Shown here piece by piece: positions 38,486 to 49,489 of a stretch of 64,000 bases of DNA. The notes beneath the pieces are model-generated. The model was not told the origin of the DNA. It was given only the letters and a program-made list of their open reading frames with translations, and did not search any database. Each line of letters begins with the position of its first letter. Within the stretch, counting starts at the first letter, position 1. The stretch lies in contig NZ_JAFDVD010000012.1 of NCBI RefSeq assembly GCF_016887965.1, forward strand, positions 247,371 to 311,370, given 5' to 3'. The stretch comes from Phycicoccus sonneratiae. Its GTDB lineage: Bacteria > Actinomycetota > Actinomycetes > Actinomycetales > Dermatophilaceae. The position numbers and the translations under genes were made by a program.

Positions 38486-39704
38486 CACGTCCCCTCCCTG
38501 CGTCAGCGCTCCGCTCCGCCGCCAACCCGTCCATGAGCTCCGCCCATCTCGTCAGTGCCCCGGCTTGGTCGAAGGTGCGCTGATGGAACTCCCGGACTCG
38601 CTCCTGCCGGATGCTGAGCGAGCGCTCCGACATCTCGGAGAGGGCTGCGGCGAGGGCAGCGGCGATGGCCTCGACGTCACCGGGTGCCGCCGTCCACCCG
38701 AGTCGCTCCGAGACCACCGTGCTCGCCAACTCGGTCCCGGGGTCGCAGACGACGAGAACGGGAAGACCCTGCTCACAGTAGGTGGCGGTCTTGCTGGGAT
38801 AGGCGAACCGCGCGACCAGGGGAGCGAGCGAGACGACCCCCAGATGCGCCGACCGCATCAGGGCCTTGGCCTGCGCCGACGTGCCGGCGGGCAGGAAGCG
38901 GACCCGTGCTCGCACAGACGCAGGGAGGCCGGCAGCGATGTCGGCGAGCTCACTGCGGGCGCGGCCGTCCCCCATGAACACGAGCTCGACCTCGGCGCCG
39001 GACGGCAGGCGACCGAGGGCCCGCAGCAGATCGGGCAGCGACTGGAACCGTCCGATGTTCCCGGTGAACACGACACGCAGTACTCCCGGAGCGGGTGCGG
39101 GCAGCGGGCTCTCTCCCACAACGCCGTCGTCCGGCATCGCGAAGTTGTTGAGCACCACGACCTTGTCGGCGAGTGCCGGGTCGCGGTCGACGACTGCGTC
39201 GCGCATGTCCGCGCTGAGCACAACCACTCGGGCTGCGCGCCTCATCGTCGCGGTGTCGGCACGGCGAAGGAGTCGGTACACCAGGGGGTTCGCGAACTCA
39301 CCGGACAGCCGACCGATCTCCGGGTGCAGGTCCATGCAGTGGTACACGAAGGATGCGCCGCGCAGCCGGGCTATGCGCGACACCAACGCGCCGAGCGTCA
39401 CCTGCGGGGCGGTGGAGCACATCACGACGTCGGGGCGCGGGCCGCGGAGGAGCGCCGCCGCGACACCGACCGGAAAGACCACCATGTTGGCGAGCTGCCC
39501 GGCCGGACGTCCCGCTTCACGCATTACCGGCACTCGACGAACGGGTACGTCCGCCGACGCAGGCGCCGGGTGGTTCGTCGACCGACCCGCGACAACCGCG
39601 ACATCGTGACCCCGGGAGGCCCAGTCACGGGTCATCTCGCGCAGGAACGTGGCATACGGCGGGCTGTCCGGCCAGAAGTAGCGGTGGACGGCCCGAATCA
39701 GCAC
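38478..39704 (-). CDS. Glycosyltransferase family 4 protein
   Basis: 408 residues from GTG 39704 (the frame is open upstream but the sequence there is intergenic). GT-B/GT4 features: [20 protein letters not shown] at the N-terminus, then [33 protein letters not shown] and [20 protein letters not shown] in the nucleotide-sugar domain. First gene of the minus-strand trio with the sulfotransferase and initiating transferase. Confidence 0.88.
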   Translation of the reverse strand: MLIRAVHRYFWPDSPPYATFLREMTRDWASRGHDVAVVAGRSTNHPAPASADVPVRRVPVMREAGRPAGQLANMVVFPVGVAAALLRGPRPDVVMCSTAPQVTLGALVSRIARLRGASFVYHCMDLHPEIGRLSGEFANPLVYRLLRRADTATMRRAARVVVLSADMRDAVVDRDPALADKVVVLNNFAMPDDGVVGESPLPAPAPGVLRVVFTGNIGRFQSLPDLLRALGRLPSGAEVELVFMGDGRARSELADIAAGLPASVRARVRFLPAGTSAQAKALMRSAHLGVVSLAPLVARFAYPSKTATYCEQGLPVLVVCDPGTELASTVVSERLGWTAAPGDVEAIAAALAAALSEMSERSLSIRQERVREFHQRTFDQAGALTRWAELMDGLAAERSADAGRGRDA

Positions 39705-39810
39705 GTCAGGACAACCCCTCACAGAGCAACTTCTCGATCCCCGCCGTGCGGCGTGGACGGGGCAAGCATGCCACGTGCAGCCCTGCCTTCCCGCGACCAC
39801 CGTCCTCCGG

Positions 39811-39833
39811 TAGGATTTCTCTTGACGTCAAGA
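39811..39833 (+). promoter_or_regulatory. icd promoter with perfect 14-base palindromic operator
   Basis: TAGGAT (39811-39816) is a -10 match. Immediately downstream TCTTGACGTCAAGA (39820-39833) is a perfect palindrome that would cover the transcription start. GAGGAG near 39848-39853 gives a leader of about 45 bases before ATG 39867. The geometry fits a repressor that controls this TCA-cycle gene; which regulator is not known to me. Confidence 0.6.
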
Positions 39834-39836
39834 TAA

Positions 39837-42080
<2,244 letters not shown>

Positions 42081-42093
42081 CCGGCCGCGCCAG

Positions 42094-42128
42094 CTCCCGC
42101 GGGTCCTCTGTACGAGGGCCCGCGGGAG
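42094..42128 (+). terminator. Strong hairpin terminator after icd
   Basis: Arms 42094-42108 and 42114-42128 are 15 bases each and pair fully if one U-G wobble is allowed, around a 5-base loop (TGTAC). It starts 14 bases after the icd stop. No T-tract follows, as is usual in very GC-rich actinobacteria. It separates icd from the aquaporin gene. Confidence 0.7.
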
Positions 42129-42145
42129 GGCCACACTGAGGGTCC

Positions 42146-42961
42146 ATGAGACCCCCCTCGATGGTGCAGCGCCTCGGCGCGGAGTTCCTCGGTACCTTCT
42201 GGCTCGTCTTCGGAGGCTGTGGCGCAGCGATCTTCGCCGCCGGCTTCCTCGCCCCCAACGTCGTCGGCGGGGGCAGCCTGCACCTCGGCATCGGCTTCCT
42301 CGGGGTCGCCCTCGCCTTCGGGCTCACCGTCGTGACGATGGCGTACGCCGTCGGGCACGTGTCCGGCGCGCACTTCAACCCGGCCGTGACGATCGGTGTC
42401 GCCGTCGCCCGCCGCTTCGAGTGGAAGGACGTGCCGGCGTACGTCGTCGCCCAGGTCCTCGGCGGGCTGCTCGCCGGCCTGTCGCTGTGGGCGATCGCCG
42501 GTGGCGCACCGGGGTTCGACGCCACGGGCAACATGGCGGCCAACGGCTACGGCGACCACTCGCCCGGCGGGTACTCGCTCGTCGCCGTGCTCTGCGCCGA
42601 GATCCTGCTGACGGCGATCTTCCTCTACGTCATCCTCGGGGCCACCGACTCCCGCGCTCCAGAAGGCTTCGCCCCCATCGCGATCGGGTTGGCGCTCACC
42701 CTCATCCACCTCGTGTCGATCCCCATCTCCAACACCTCGGTCAACCCGGCACGGTCGACGGCCGTCGCGTTCTTCAACGGCAACGGCGCCCCCGGGCAGC
42801 TCTGGATGTTCTGGGTGGCGCCGATCATCGGGGCCGCGATCGCCGGCGCGACCTTCCACCTCATCACCGGCGTCGACCGCCGCGACCGCGACATCTCCGG
42901 CGAGATCGACCCCGAGGACCTGCGCGTCGCCGAGGGCGTCGACCCCGACGCCCCCCGCTGA
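42146..42961 (+). CDS. aqpZ: Aquaporin (MIP family, AqpZ-like)
   Basis: 271 residues; starts at ATG 42146 (ATG 42161 is possible). Two half-helix NPA motifs are intact, HFNPAVT and VNPARS, within six membrane segments beginning [19 protein letters not shown]. The long [19 protein letters not shown] loop and the His just before the first NPA are as in the water-selective AqpZ group. The C-terminal 30 residues are acidic and cytosolic. It conducts water, perhaps small solutes. Confidence 0.93.
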   Translation: MRPPSMVQRLGAEFLGTFWLVFGGCGAAIFAAGFLAPNVVGGGSLHLGIGFLGVALAFGLTVVTMAYAVGHVSGAHFNPAVTIGVAVARRFEWKDVPAYVVAQVLGGLLAGLSLWAIAGGAPGFDATGNMAANGYGDHSPGGYSLVAVLCAEILLTAIFLYVILGATDSRAPEGFAPIAIGLALTLIHLVSIPISNTSVNPARSTAVAFFNGNGAPGQLWMFWVAPIIGAAIAGATFHLITGVDRRDRDISGEIDPEDLRVAEGVDPDAPR

Positions 42962-42981
42962 TCACCCCGCCGTCCGGGCCG

Positions 42982-43443
42982 TCAGGACACCAGGTCGACG
43001 GCCCGGACGCAGAAGTCGTCGAGGAGGGCGATCGCCTTCGTCAGGTCCGACCGGACCTCCTCCGCGGTCACCTCGGGGTTGTCGGTGGATGCGTACTCGG
43101 ACTGGTTGCGCCGCTGCCGCATCCGGCCGAAGGGCCTGAACAGGTGACCCAGCGGGGGGTCGAACTGCGCTCGCATCGCATCCTGGAGCACGACGTGTCC
43201 GCCCTTGGCCGTCGCGCGAAGGCCCTCTGCCTGCAGGACCGCCGCCAGCCCCTTGCGGGCCGCGTCGTAGAGCAGTGAGTACGCGCCCTGAGGATCGGTG
43301 TCAGCGAGCAGGTCGGCCGATGCCAGGTGTCGGCGGGCTTCGGTCAACAGCGCCTGCGCCGCCTCGACGGAGGAGGGCACCTCCTGCAGCAGGCCGTCGG
43401 CCACCATCTCGCTGATCTCGGCCGCCCCCTTGTCCCAGGTCAC
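42982..43443 (-). CDS. HEPN-domain protein, partner of the MNT gene
   Basis: 153 residues, GTG 43443 overlapping the MNT stop by 4 bases (GTGA). Four-helix HEPN pattern: LLTEARRHLASADLLADTDP, AYSLLYDAARKGLAAVLQAE and the late RRNQSEYAS. In active HEPN RNases this last motif is R-x4-6-H; here the usual His position is occupied by Glu (RNQSEY), so nuclease activity is doubtful. The gene order fits a HEPN/MNT toxin-antitoxin-like pair, with this as the effector. Confidence 0.82.
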   Translation of the reverse strand: MTWDKGAAEISEMVADGLLQEVPSSVEAAQALLTEARRHLASADLLADTDPQGAYSLLYDAARKGLAAVLQAEGLRATAKGGHVVLQDAMRAQFDPPLGHLFRPFGRMRQRRNQSEYASTDNPEVTAEEVRSDLTKAIALLDDFCVRAVDLVS

Positions 43444-44030
43444 CGCTCAGTCCCCACGCCGAGGGTCACCAGCGGGCCCGTCGTGACGCCGGCGAGGAAG
43501 GGGTCGGAGCCGGGCTCGTTCCACCGAGACGCCGAGACATTCCGGATGCTCACCGGTCGTCCCAGCCGCTGACGCGCTCGTTCCGCGACGTCGTACAGGT
43601 CGTCGAGGTCGGGCTGCCCCACGACCAGCACGTCGACGTCGTTCGGCTCGTTCCCCTCGACCCCTGCGTGCCGTTCGGCCCAGGACCCGTAGACCACCGC
43701 CCTCTCGATCCCCGCCACCGCACTGAGCTCCTCCTCCAGGACGGGCACCGGGCCGTAGGTCAGCAGAAGCAGTCGCCGCAACGGGGGAAACAGGAGCGAG
43801 TCCGTGTTCGGACGGACCTGCCGGGTGCGCCCCACCCTCTTCTCCGCCAGCAGTCCGGACCGGACCATGCGGGTCACCTCGCGGGTCGTCGTCGGGAGGG
43901 ACACCTGGGCCGCTGCCGCGAGGTCCTTGAGTGCCCATCCACGCTGCGGGTGGACGAACAGTCGAGCCAAGAGCTCACCGACTGCGGGGGTGCGCAGGAT
44001 CGGGAGGAGAGCCGACGGCGACGTTTTCAT
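43440..44030 (-). CDS. Winged-helix plus minimal nucleotidyltransferase (MNT) protein, antitoxin-like
   Basis: 196 residues from ATG 44030. Residues ~10-75 form a winged-helix DNA-binding domain (GWALKDLAAAAQVSLPTTTR as helix-turn-helix, then the wing KRVGRTRQVRPN). Residues ~110-196 form an MNT domain with GSWAERHAG followed by EPNDVDVLVVG, i.e. the GSx(n)DxD active site. MNT antitoxins can AMPylate their HEPN partner. The HTH suggests autoregulation. I prefer ATG 44030 over GTG 44051 because a -10 box overlaps the latter. Confidence 0.82.
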   Translation of the reverse strand: MKTSPSALLPILRTPAVGELLARLFVHPQRGWALKDLAAAAQVSLPTTTREVTRMVRSGLLAEKRVGRTRQVRPNTDSLLFPPLRRLLLLTYGPVPVLEEELSAVAGIERAVVYGSWAERHAGVEGNEPNDVDVLVVGQPDLDDLYDVAERARQRLGRPVSIRNVSASRWNEPGSDPFLAGVTTGPLVTLGVGTER

Positions 44031-44043
44031 GAAATGGAGTTTA
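44025..44043 (-). promoter_or_regulatory. AT-rich promoter and start-codon palindrome of the MNT/HEPN operon
   Basis: On the minus strand TAAACT (44043 to 44038) is a -10 match 7 bases before ATG 44030, so the message would be leaderless. TTTCATGAAA (44025-44034) is a perfect 10-base palindrome that includes the start codon and could be bound by the operon's own winged-helix protein. The spot is conspicuously AT-rich for this genome. Confidence 0.5.
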
Positions 44044-44047
44044 TTCG

Positions 44048-44877
44048 TCACTTATGGGAATCGTCCACTCCCTCTGCGGCGTAGTGCCGGTAGAGCAGGT
44101 AGGCCGCGACGGCGTCGAGCACGTGCCACACGGCGTGCTGCTGGAGCAGCGCCTCGGGCCGGCACCACGGGTGCTCGCGCATCCCCGTCGTCCAGATGGC
44201 GAAGGCCAGGGCGAGGGTGCCGACCGAGGCCACGCCGAGCCGCAGGTCCTGACGCGGCCCGTCGCCCCGGCGCCCGCGCCGCCACAGCGCGACCTCGAGC
44301 CCGACGGCCAGCCACAGCTGCACCGCGAAGACGGCGTTGCCGAGGTGCCCGAGCACCGGCACGTCGCCGCCGTGGAGGTGCCCGGCCATCCCGACCCCGA
44401 CCGCGAGCGCGAACACCGCGGCGAGGGTCGCCGGGCCCCGGCGCGCCCAGCGCATCGCGGCGTGGGCGAGCGCGAACCCCGAGAGCAGGAACATGCTCAG
44501 CAGGTCGAGGTGGCCGCCGAGGTCGGACTGGGTGGCGTGCATCGCCATGCTCCCCGGGCCGAGGAGGACGACGAGCACGGCGAACGCGGTGGCGGCCCGG
44601 GGTGCGCGGCGAGGGCCCCGCCGAGCCGGTCGCGGCGCGAGGCGTGCCACGCGACGGCCAGGCCGGCGACGACGAAGCCGAGGTTGCTCCACGTGTTGGC
44701 GGGCTGGCGGACCCATCCGGGGTGGGCGGCCTCGCAGAAGCCGTCACCCCGCCCGACGTCCGGCCCGAGCCACCCTCCCCGGGCGGCGAGCACGACGAGG
44801 GCCAGCGAGACCACGGCCGTGATCCCCGTCACGACGAGCGGCCGCCGGTCACGTGCTCCCCGCGTCACGGCCGTCAT
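44048..44877 (-). pseudogene. Ceramidase-like integral membrane protein, frameshifted
   Basis: Two adjacent minus-strand frames together make one protein. Frame A (ATG 44877 to about 44606) gives a membrane segment, then GDGFCEAA and QPANTWSNLGFVVAGLAVAW. Frame B (about 44605 to stop 44048) gives AATAFAVLVVLLGPGSMAMH, SDLGGHLDLLSMFLLSGF and LLQQHAVWHVLDAVAAYLL. Adding one base near 44605-44610 restores 276 codons. The Cys-Glu start, the Ser/His/Asp cluster and the late HxxxH motif resemble the alkaline ceramidase superfamily (CREST hydrolases). Either a disrupted gene or a missed base; a programmed shift is unlikely because no slippery site is apparent. Confidence 0.8.
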
Positions 44878-44974
44878 GTGACCAGCCCAGCACACCTGCC
44901 GCCTGCCGCGCCACGGCCCGCCGCTGATAGCGTCGAGACGACCCGAACCACGCTCGTCACGAAGGGGTACACCC

Positions 44975-45964
44975 GTGAGCACCACGCCCGTCAAGGTCGC
45001 CGTCACCGGCGCCGCCGGCCAGATCGGCTACAGCCTCCTGTTCCGCATCGCCAGCGGCGCGCTGCTCGGCCCGGACACCCCCGTCGAGCTCCGGCTGCTC
45101 GAGATCACCCCGGCGCTCAAGGCGCTCGAGGGCGTCGTCATGGAGCTCGACGACTGCGCCTTCCCGACCCTCGCCGGCGTGCAGATCGGCGACGACGCCA
45201 CGAAGGTCTTCGACGGCGTCAACCTCGCCCTCCTCGTCGGCGCCCGACCGCGCGGTCCGGGCATGGAGCGTGGCGACCTGCTCGAGGCCAACGGCGGCAT
45301 CTTCGCGCCGCAGGGCAAGGCCCTCAACGAGGTCGCGGCCGACGACGTCAAGGTCACGGTCACCGGCAACCCGGCGAACACCAACGCCCTCATCGCGATG
45401 TCCAACGCCCCCGACATCCCCACCGAGCGCTTCTCGGCCCTCACCCGCCTCGACCACAACCGCGCCATCTCGCAGCTGTCGGCCAAGCTCGGCGTGCCGG
45501 TCACCGAGATCCGGAAGATGACGATCTGGGGCAACCACTCCGCCACCCAGTACCCCGACCTCTTCCACGCCGAGGTCGGCGGGCGCAACGCCGCCGAGGC
45601 CGTCGGCGACCAGGCCTGGCTCGAGGGCACCTTCATCCCCACCGTCGCCAAGCGCGGCGCGGCGATCATCGAGGCACGCGGTGCGTCCTCGGCCGCCTCC
45701 GCGGCGTCGGCCACCATCGACCACGCCCGCACCTGGGTCCAGGGCACGCCCGAGGGCGACTGGGTGTCGATGGCCGTGCGCTCCGACGGCTCCTACGGCG
45801 TGCAGGAGGGGCTCATCTCCTCCTTCCCGGTCACGGTCAAGGACGGCCGCTGGGAGATCGTCCAGGGCCTCGACATCGACGACTTCTCGCGCGCCCGCAT
45901 CGACGCCTCGGTCGCCGAGCTCGCCGAGGAGCGCGACGCCGTCAAGGGCCTCGGCCTCATCTGA
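44975..45964 (+). CDS. mdh: Malate dehydrogenase
   Basis: 329 residues from GTG 44975. NAD-binding [17 protein letters not shown], substrate-loop Arg in [38 protein letters not shown] (catalytic Asp) and [12 protein letters not shown] (catalytic His). This is the ~330-residue MDH class. A TAGCGT box at 44928-44933 is a possible -10 with a leader of about 35 bases. It interconverts malate and oxaloacetate in the TCA cycle. Ends in a large bidirectional terminator. Confidence 0.97.
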   Translation: MSTTPVKVAVTGAAGQIGYSLLFRIASGALLGPDTPVELRLLEITPALKALEGVVMELDDCAFPTLAGVQIGDDATKVFDGVNLALLVGARPRGPGMERGDLLEANGGIFAPQGKALNEVAADDVKVTVTGNPANTNALIAMSNAPDIPTERFSALTRLDHNRAISQLSAKLGVPVTEIRKMTIWGNHSATQYPDLFHAEVGGRNAAEAVGDQAWLEGTFIPTVAKRGAAIIEARGASSAASAASATIDHARTWVQGTPEGDWVSMAVRSDGSYGVQEGLISSFPVTVKDGRWEIVQGLDIDDFSRARIDASVAELAEERDAVKGLGLI

Positions 45965-45982
45965 TCCCCGCCGCTGCGGCGG

Positions 45983-46044
45983 CACACGCGGAAGCTCCCG
46001 CGGCACCCGAGAGTTCCTCGGTGCCGCGGGAGCTTCTGCGTGTG
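45983..46044. terminator. Very long bidirectional terminator hairpin between mdh and the repeat-protein gene
   Basis: The left arm from 45983 (CACACGCGGAAGCTCCCGCG and onward) pairs with the right arm ending at 46044, with one mismatch and one bulged base over about 28 pairs and a short AGTTC-containing loop. It lies between the convergent stops of mdh (45964) and the secreted protein (46062) and can serve both. Confidence 0.85.
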
Positions 46045-46061
46045 CCGACCGCGCCGGTCGG

Positions 46062-49000
46062 TCAGGGGCTGCGGGCCAGCCGGGCGTCGACCGTCGTCGT
46101 CTGGCCGGCGGTGGTGCTGACCTTGGTGACGCCGGCGCCGGTCGGGTCGTACGGCTGGTTGAGATGGCACTCGCCCTCGTAGCCGGTCGGGCTGGGGGTG
46201 GTGAGGCCGAAGCCATCGAAGCAGACCACCCAGTCGGTGCGTGCCGACATGCCGTCCATCCGGTACGTGCCGTCGGGCTCGGTGAAGACCTGGGACGACT
46301 CGCCCAAGGTCGCCGAGAAGGCCGACACGTACACGCCCTCGATCGGTGCGTTCGTGGAGTCGTCGAGCACCCGGCCCGCCACCACGGCGCCCCGGGTGAG
46401 GGCCAGGTCCACGGTCGCGTACTGACCGGCGACCACGGAGACCGGTGTACCGGTCGGCTCGAAGTCGGAGAACGGCTGGTTGTCGTAGCACTCCCCGACG
46501 TAGCCGGACGGGCTGGGACCGGTGGCCCCGAAGCCGCTGACGCACACGACGTACCCCGAGCCGGCCGGGATGCCGATGAGGGAGTACGCGCCGGTGTCGT
46601 CGGTCCAGTCCGACCACTGCCGGTCGCCCTGGTGCACGACGACCTCCGCGTTGGCCAGCGGGGCCCCGCCGGTGGCGTCGGTGATCCGTCCCTGGACGCC
46701 GCCCGCGGCCGCGAGAGCACCGTTGACCGTGGTGTTCGCCCCGGCCGTGACGCGCACCGGCGTGGGGACCTGGCCGTCCTGCTTGTCGTCGAAGCACTCG
46801 TCCACGTAGCCGACGGTGCTCGTACCACCCGACGCGCCCGAGGCCGAGAAGCAGACCTCGACGTCCGTCGCCGCGGCGAGCCCGCGGATCGCGTAGGTCC
46901 CGTCCGGCCCCGTCGTCGCGAAGCCCTCGGAGTCGCCCGACGGCGACCACGCGTCGACGAACACGCCTTCGAGGGGTGCGCCGGAGCCGCCGGCCTGGAC
47001 GACCTTGCCGGTGATGCCGGCGCCGATGGCCAGCCCCGCGTCGACCGTGAGGGCGCTGCCGATGGTCGTCTGCACCAGGGTCGGATCGGGCGCGTACCGG
47101 CTCTTGTTCAGGTGGCACTCCGAGACGTGACCCTTGGCCGTGGCGGACCCGCCCGAGGAGTCGGCGCCCTCGTAGCAGACGCTGTAGCCGCCGGCGCGCA
47201 GCCCCTTGATCACCCAGTGGCCGGTGGCGTCCGTCTCGGCGTAGGTGACCATCTCGCGGAACCACGGCGGGTTGTCGCCCGGGAAGGAGAACTCGATGTT
47301 GACGAACACCCCGCCGAGCGGCTTGCTCGTCCCGTCCTCGCGCACGGTGCCCTGGAGGGCGGCGCCCCGCGCGAGGGTCGCGTCGATGCCCGTCCGCTGC
47401 CCTCCCGGCGCGAGGGTGAGGAAGGTCTCGACGCCGTCGTAGAACTCGGTGATGCCGTCGTAGCACTCGTTGACGTAGCCCGTGGCGTCGCTGGTGCCGC
47501 CCAGCGCGTCGGTGGCGTCGAAGCAGACCTCGTAGGTGCCGGCGGCGATGCCCGTGGCCCGGTAGGTGCCGTCGGCCGCGGTGGTCACCGTGACCGCGTT
47601 GAGGAAGCGCTGGTCCTCGCTCTGCACCGGCCGCACGCTCACCGAGACGCCACGCAGCTTCGCGTTCGTCGTCTCCTGCACGACCTTGCCCGCCACGGCC
47701 GCCCCGCTGGTGAGGGTCTTGTCGACGACGACCCCACCGGCCGCCGTCACCGGGACCACGGTCGGCTCGTCGCCGGGCGCGTTCTGGCCGTGGCACGACT
47801 CGACGTACCCGGTGGCGTCCGTGCTCCCACCGGTCGCGCCCTCCGGGGCGAAGCACACGGTGTACCCACCGGCCGCCACCGTGGCGACCGACCAGTGACC
47901 GCTCGCGTCGGTCGTCGCGGTGTAGCCCTCCCCCGTCACCGGGTCGTCGACGTAGACGTCGACGCCCGCGAGCGGCGAGGAGGTGCCGCTCTGGCGGACC
48001 GTGCCGGCGATGGCGGGCGTGCCGGTGGAGCCGTCGACGACGTAGCCCGCGACGTCGGCGAGCAGGTGCGTGGAGCCGGCGTTGTTGAACAGGCGGACCT
48101 TGCCGCCCGCGCCGACCTTGGCGATGACGAGGTTGGGGCGCACCTCGCCCGTGACGAGGTTGAGGTTCGAGGCGTTGGGCCGCGTCTCCCCCGCCGGGTA
48201 GCCGGTGACGTAGGTGGTGCTCGTCGGCGTCACGCCGGTGACGTTGAGGACGACCGAGCGCACACCGGTGGCGGGGATGCCGTAGCGGCCGGTGACCTGC
48301 ACGTCGACGGTCTTCGCGGCGCCCACGGCCCCGGAGCCCTTGCCTTGCCCGTCGACCGTCGCACCGGTGGTGCGGGTGTCGAGGAGGCGGGCCGGCGTGA
48401 CCGAGCGGAAGGTCGTGCCGGTGGGGATCCAGCCCGCCACGTCGGCCAGCACGTCGACCGACCCGGCGTTGTTGAAGAGCGAGACCGCGCCGCCGCTGCC
48501 GACCTTGACGACGACGAGGTTCGGGCGGACCTCCCCGGCGAGGAGGTTGAGGTTCGAGGTCGTCGGGCGGGTCGCACCGGCCGGCCACGCCGTGACGTAC
48601 GTGCCCTTGGTCGGCTTGACGCCGGTGACGTTGAGGACCACCGAGTCGACCCCGGTGGTCGGGATGCCGTGGCGCCCGGTGACCTGCACGGTGCGGGTGC
48701 CGGCGGAGCCGAGCGCCCCGCCGCCCTTGCCCTGGCCGTCGATCGTCGACCCGGTGGCCCGGGTGTCGAGGAGGCGCCCCGGCGACAGCGGCACGAACGA
48801 GCCGCCGGTCGGGAAGTAGCCGGCCACGTCGGCGAGGACGTCGCTCGCCCCCTCGGCGACGAAGAACGCGACCTTGCCGGTGCTGCCGGGCTTGGTGACG
48901 ACGAGGTTCGGCGTCACCGACCCCTTGACGACGTTGAGGTTCGAGGTGTTCGGCCGGGCCTCGCCGTCCGGGTACGCGGTGATGTACGTCGACACCGTCG

Positions 49001-49343
49001 GCTTGACGGCCGTGACGTTGAGGACGACCGCCGACACCCCGGAGGAGGGCACGCCGCCGCGGCCGGTCACCTGCACCGAGCGGGGCGACCCACCCTTGAC
49101 GCTGCCGCCGCCCTTGCCGACGCCGTCGACGGTGGCCCCGGTCGACCGGGTGTCGAGCAGGCGCGCCGGGCTCAGCGGGACGTACCCCGCCGGCTCGGCC
49201 GTGGCCGCAGTGGGCGACGCCACGACCTCCGCGCTCGGCGGTGCGCCGGCCGGCTGGGCCGAGGCCAGCGCGGGCTGGGCCACCGTGAGGGCAGCGACGA
49301 CGACGAGGGCGCGCAGCGCGCGACCGGGTGCCTTGACGATCAT
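46062..49343 (-). CDS. Large secreted protein: three N-terminal LLDTR repeats and six Cys-paired Cna-like repeats
   Basis: 1093 residues from ATG 49343 (GGGGAG site). A Sec signal peptide (RALVVVAALTVAQPALASA) is followed by three copies of a ~128-residue domain (about 54-180, 182-309 and 310-437) with PxRLLDTR, VQVTGRxGxP, VVLNVTxVxPT, SNLN, PNLVxxKxG and DVLADVAGY. Then come six ~100-residue carboxypeptidase-regulatory/CnaB-like repeats, each with a G-x-V/I-x-D start, TDxxGxY, then YxVCF and about 20 residues later (E/S)C(Y/H/F). No sortase signal or catalytic site is visible. It is probably an extracellular structural or adhesive protein. Confidence 0.85.
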   Translation of the reverse strand: MIVKAPGRALRALVVVAALTVAQPALASAQPAGAPPSAEVVASPTAATAEPAGYVPLSPARLLDTRSTGATVDGVGKGGGSVKGGSPRSVQVTGRGGVPSSGVSAVVLNVTAVKPTVSTYITAYPDGEARPNTSNLNVVKGSVTPNLVVTKPGSTGKVAFFVAEGASDVLADVAGYFPTGGSFVPLSPGRLLDTRATGSTIDGQGKGGGALGSAGTRTVQVTGRHGIPTTGVDSVVLNVTGVKPTKGTYVTAWPAGATRPTTSNLNLLAGEVRPNLVVVKVGSGGAVSLFNNAGSVDVLADVAGWIPTGTTFRSVTPARLLDTRTTGATVDGQGKGSGAVGAAKTVDVQVTGRYGIPATGVRSVVLNVTGVTPTSTTYVTGYPAGETRPNASNLNLVTGEVRPNLVIAKVGAGGKVRLFNNAGSTHLLADVAGYVVDGSTGTPAIAGTVRQSGTSSPLAGVDVYVDDPVTGEGYTATTDASGHWSVATVAAGGYTVCFAPEGATGGSTDATGYVESCHGQNAPGDEPTVVPVTAAGGVVVDKTLTSGAAVAGKVVQETTNAKLRGVSVSVRPVQSEDQRFLNAVTVTTAADGTYRATGIAAGTYEVCFDATDALGGTSDATGYVNECYDGITEFYDGVETFLTLAPGGQRTGIDATLARGAALQGTVREDGTSKPLGGVFVNIEFSFPGDNPPWFREMVTYAETDATGHWVIKGLRAGGYSVCYEGADSSGGSATAKGHVSECHLNKSRYAPDPTLVQTTIGSALTVDAGLAIGAGITGKVVQAGGSGAPLEGVFVDAWSPSGDSEGFATTGPDGTYAIRGLAAATDVEVCFSASGASGGTSTVGYVDECFDDKQDGQVPTPVRVTAGANTTVNGALAAAGGVQGRITDATGGAPLANAEVVVHQGDRQWSDWTDDTGAYSLIGIPAGSGYVVCVSGFGATGPSPSGYVGECYDNQPFSDFEPTGTPVSVVAGQYATVDLALTRGAVVAGRVLDDSTNAPIEGVYVSAFSATLGESSQVFTEPDGTYRMDGMSARTDWVVCFDGFGLTTPSPTGYEGECHLNQPYDPTGAGVTKVSTTAGQTTTVDARLARSP

Positions 49344-49461
49344 GGATCTCCCCACCGGAACGAACCGGCCGAGGCGACGGAGGGCTCTGGTCCGTCGTCT
49401 ACCCGGCACGATGAGCAGACCCTAGGGTCAGCGACGGACCTTCCGCAACGGTTTCGTCGAA

Positions 49462-49479
49462 TCCGGCCGAGCGGCCGGA
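49462..49479 (-). terminator. Hairpin downstream of the antiporter gene
   Basis: TCCGGCCG (49462-49469) pairs perfectly with CGGCCGGA (49472-49479). It lies 10 bases past the antiporter stop (minus strand). An outer CGGTTT/AAACCG pair can extend it with an asymmetric bulge. It may also mark the upstream limit of the secreted-protein promoter region; the rest of the 146-base gap shows nothing else clear. Confidence 0.4.
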
Positions 49480-49489
49480 AACCGGTGCG

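Noticed and set aside
44030..44051. GTG 44051 as start of the MNT gene
   Set aside because: The -10 box TAAACT and predicted transcription start lie between 44043 and 44030, so ATG 44030 is preferred; 44051 would also overlap the ceramidase-like stop.
44597..44620. Programmed ribosomal frameshift in the ceramidase-like gene
   Set aside because: No slippery heptamer or clear downstream stimulatory structure, and the family is normally in one frame.
44925..44940. Shared operator between mdh (GATAGCGTCGAGA) and icd (TCTTGACGTCAAGA)
   Set aside because: Only about seven bases agree and the mdh site is not palindromic, so this is too weak to claim.
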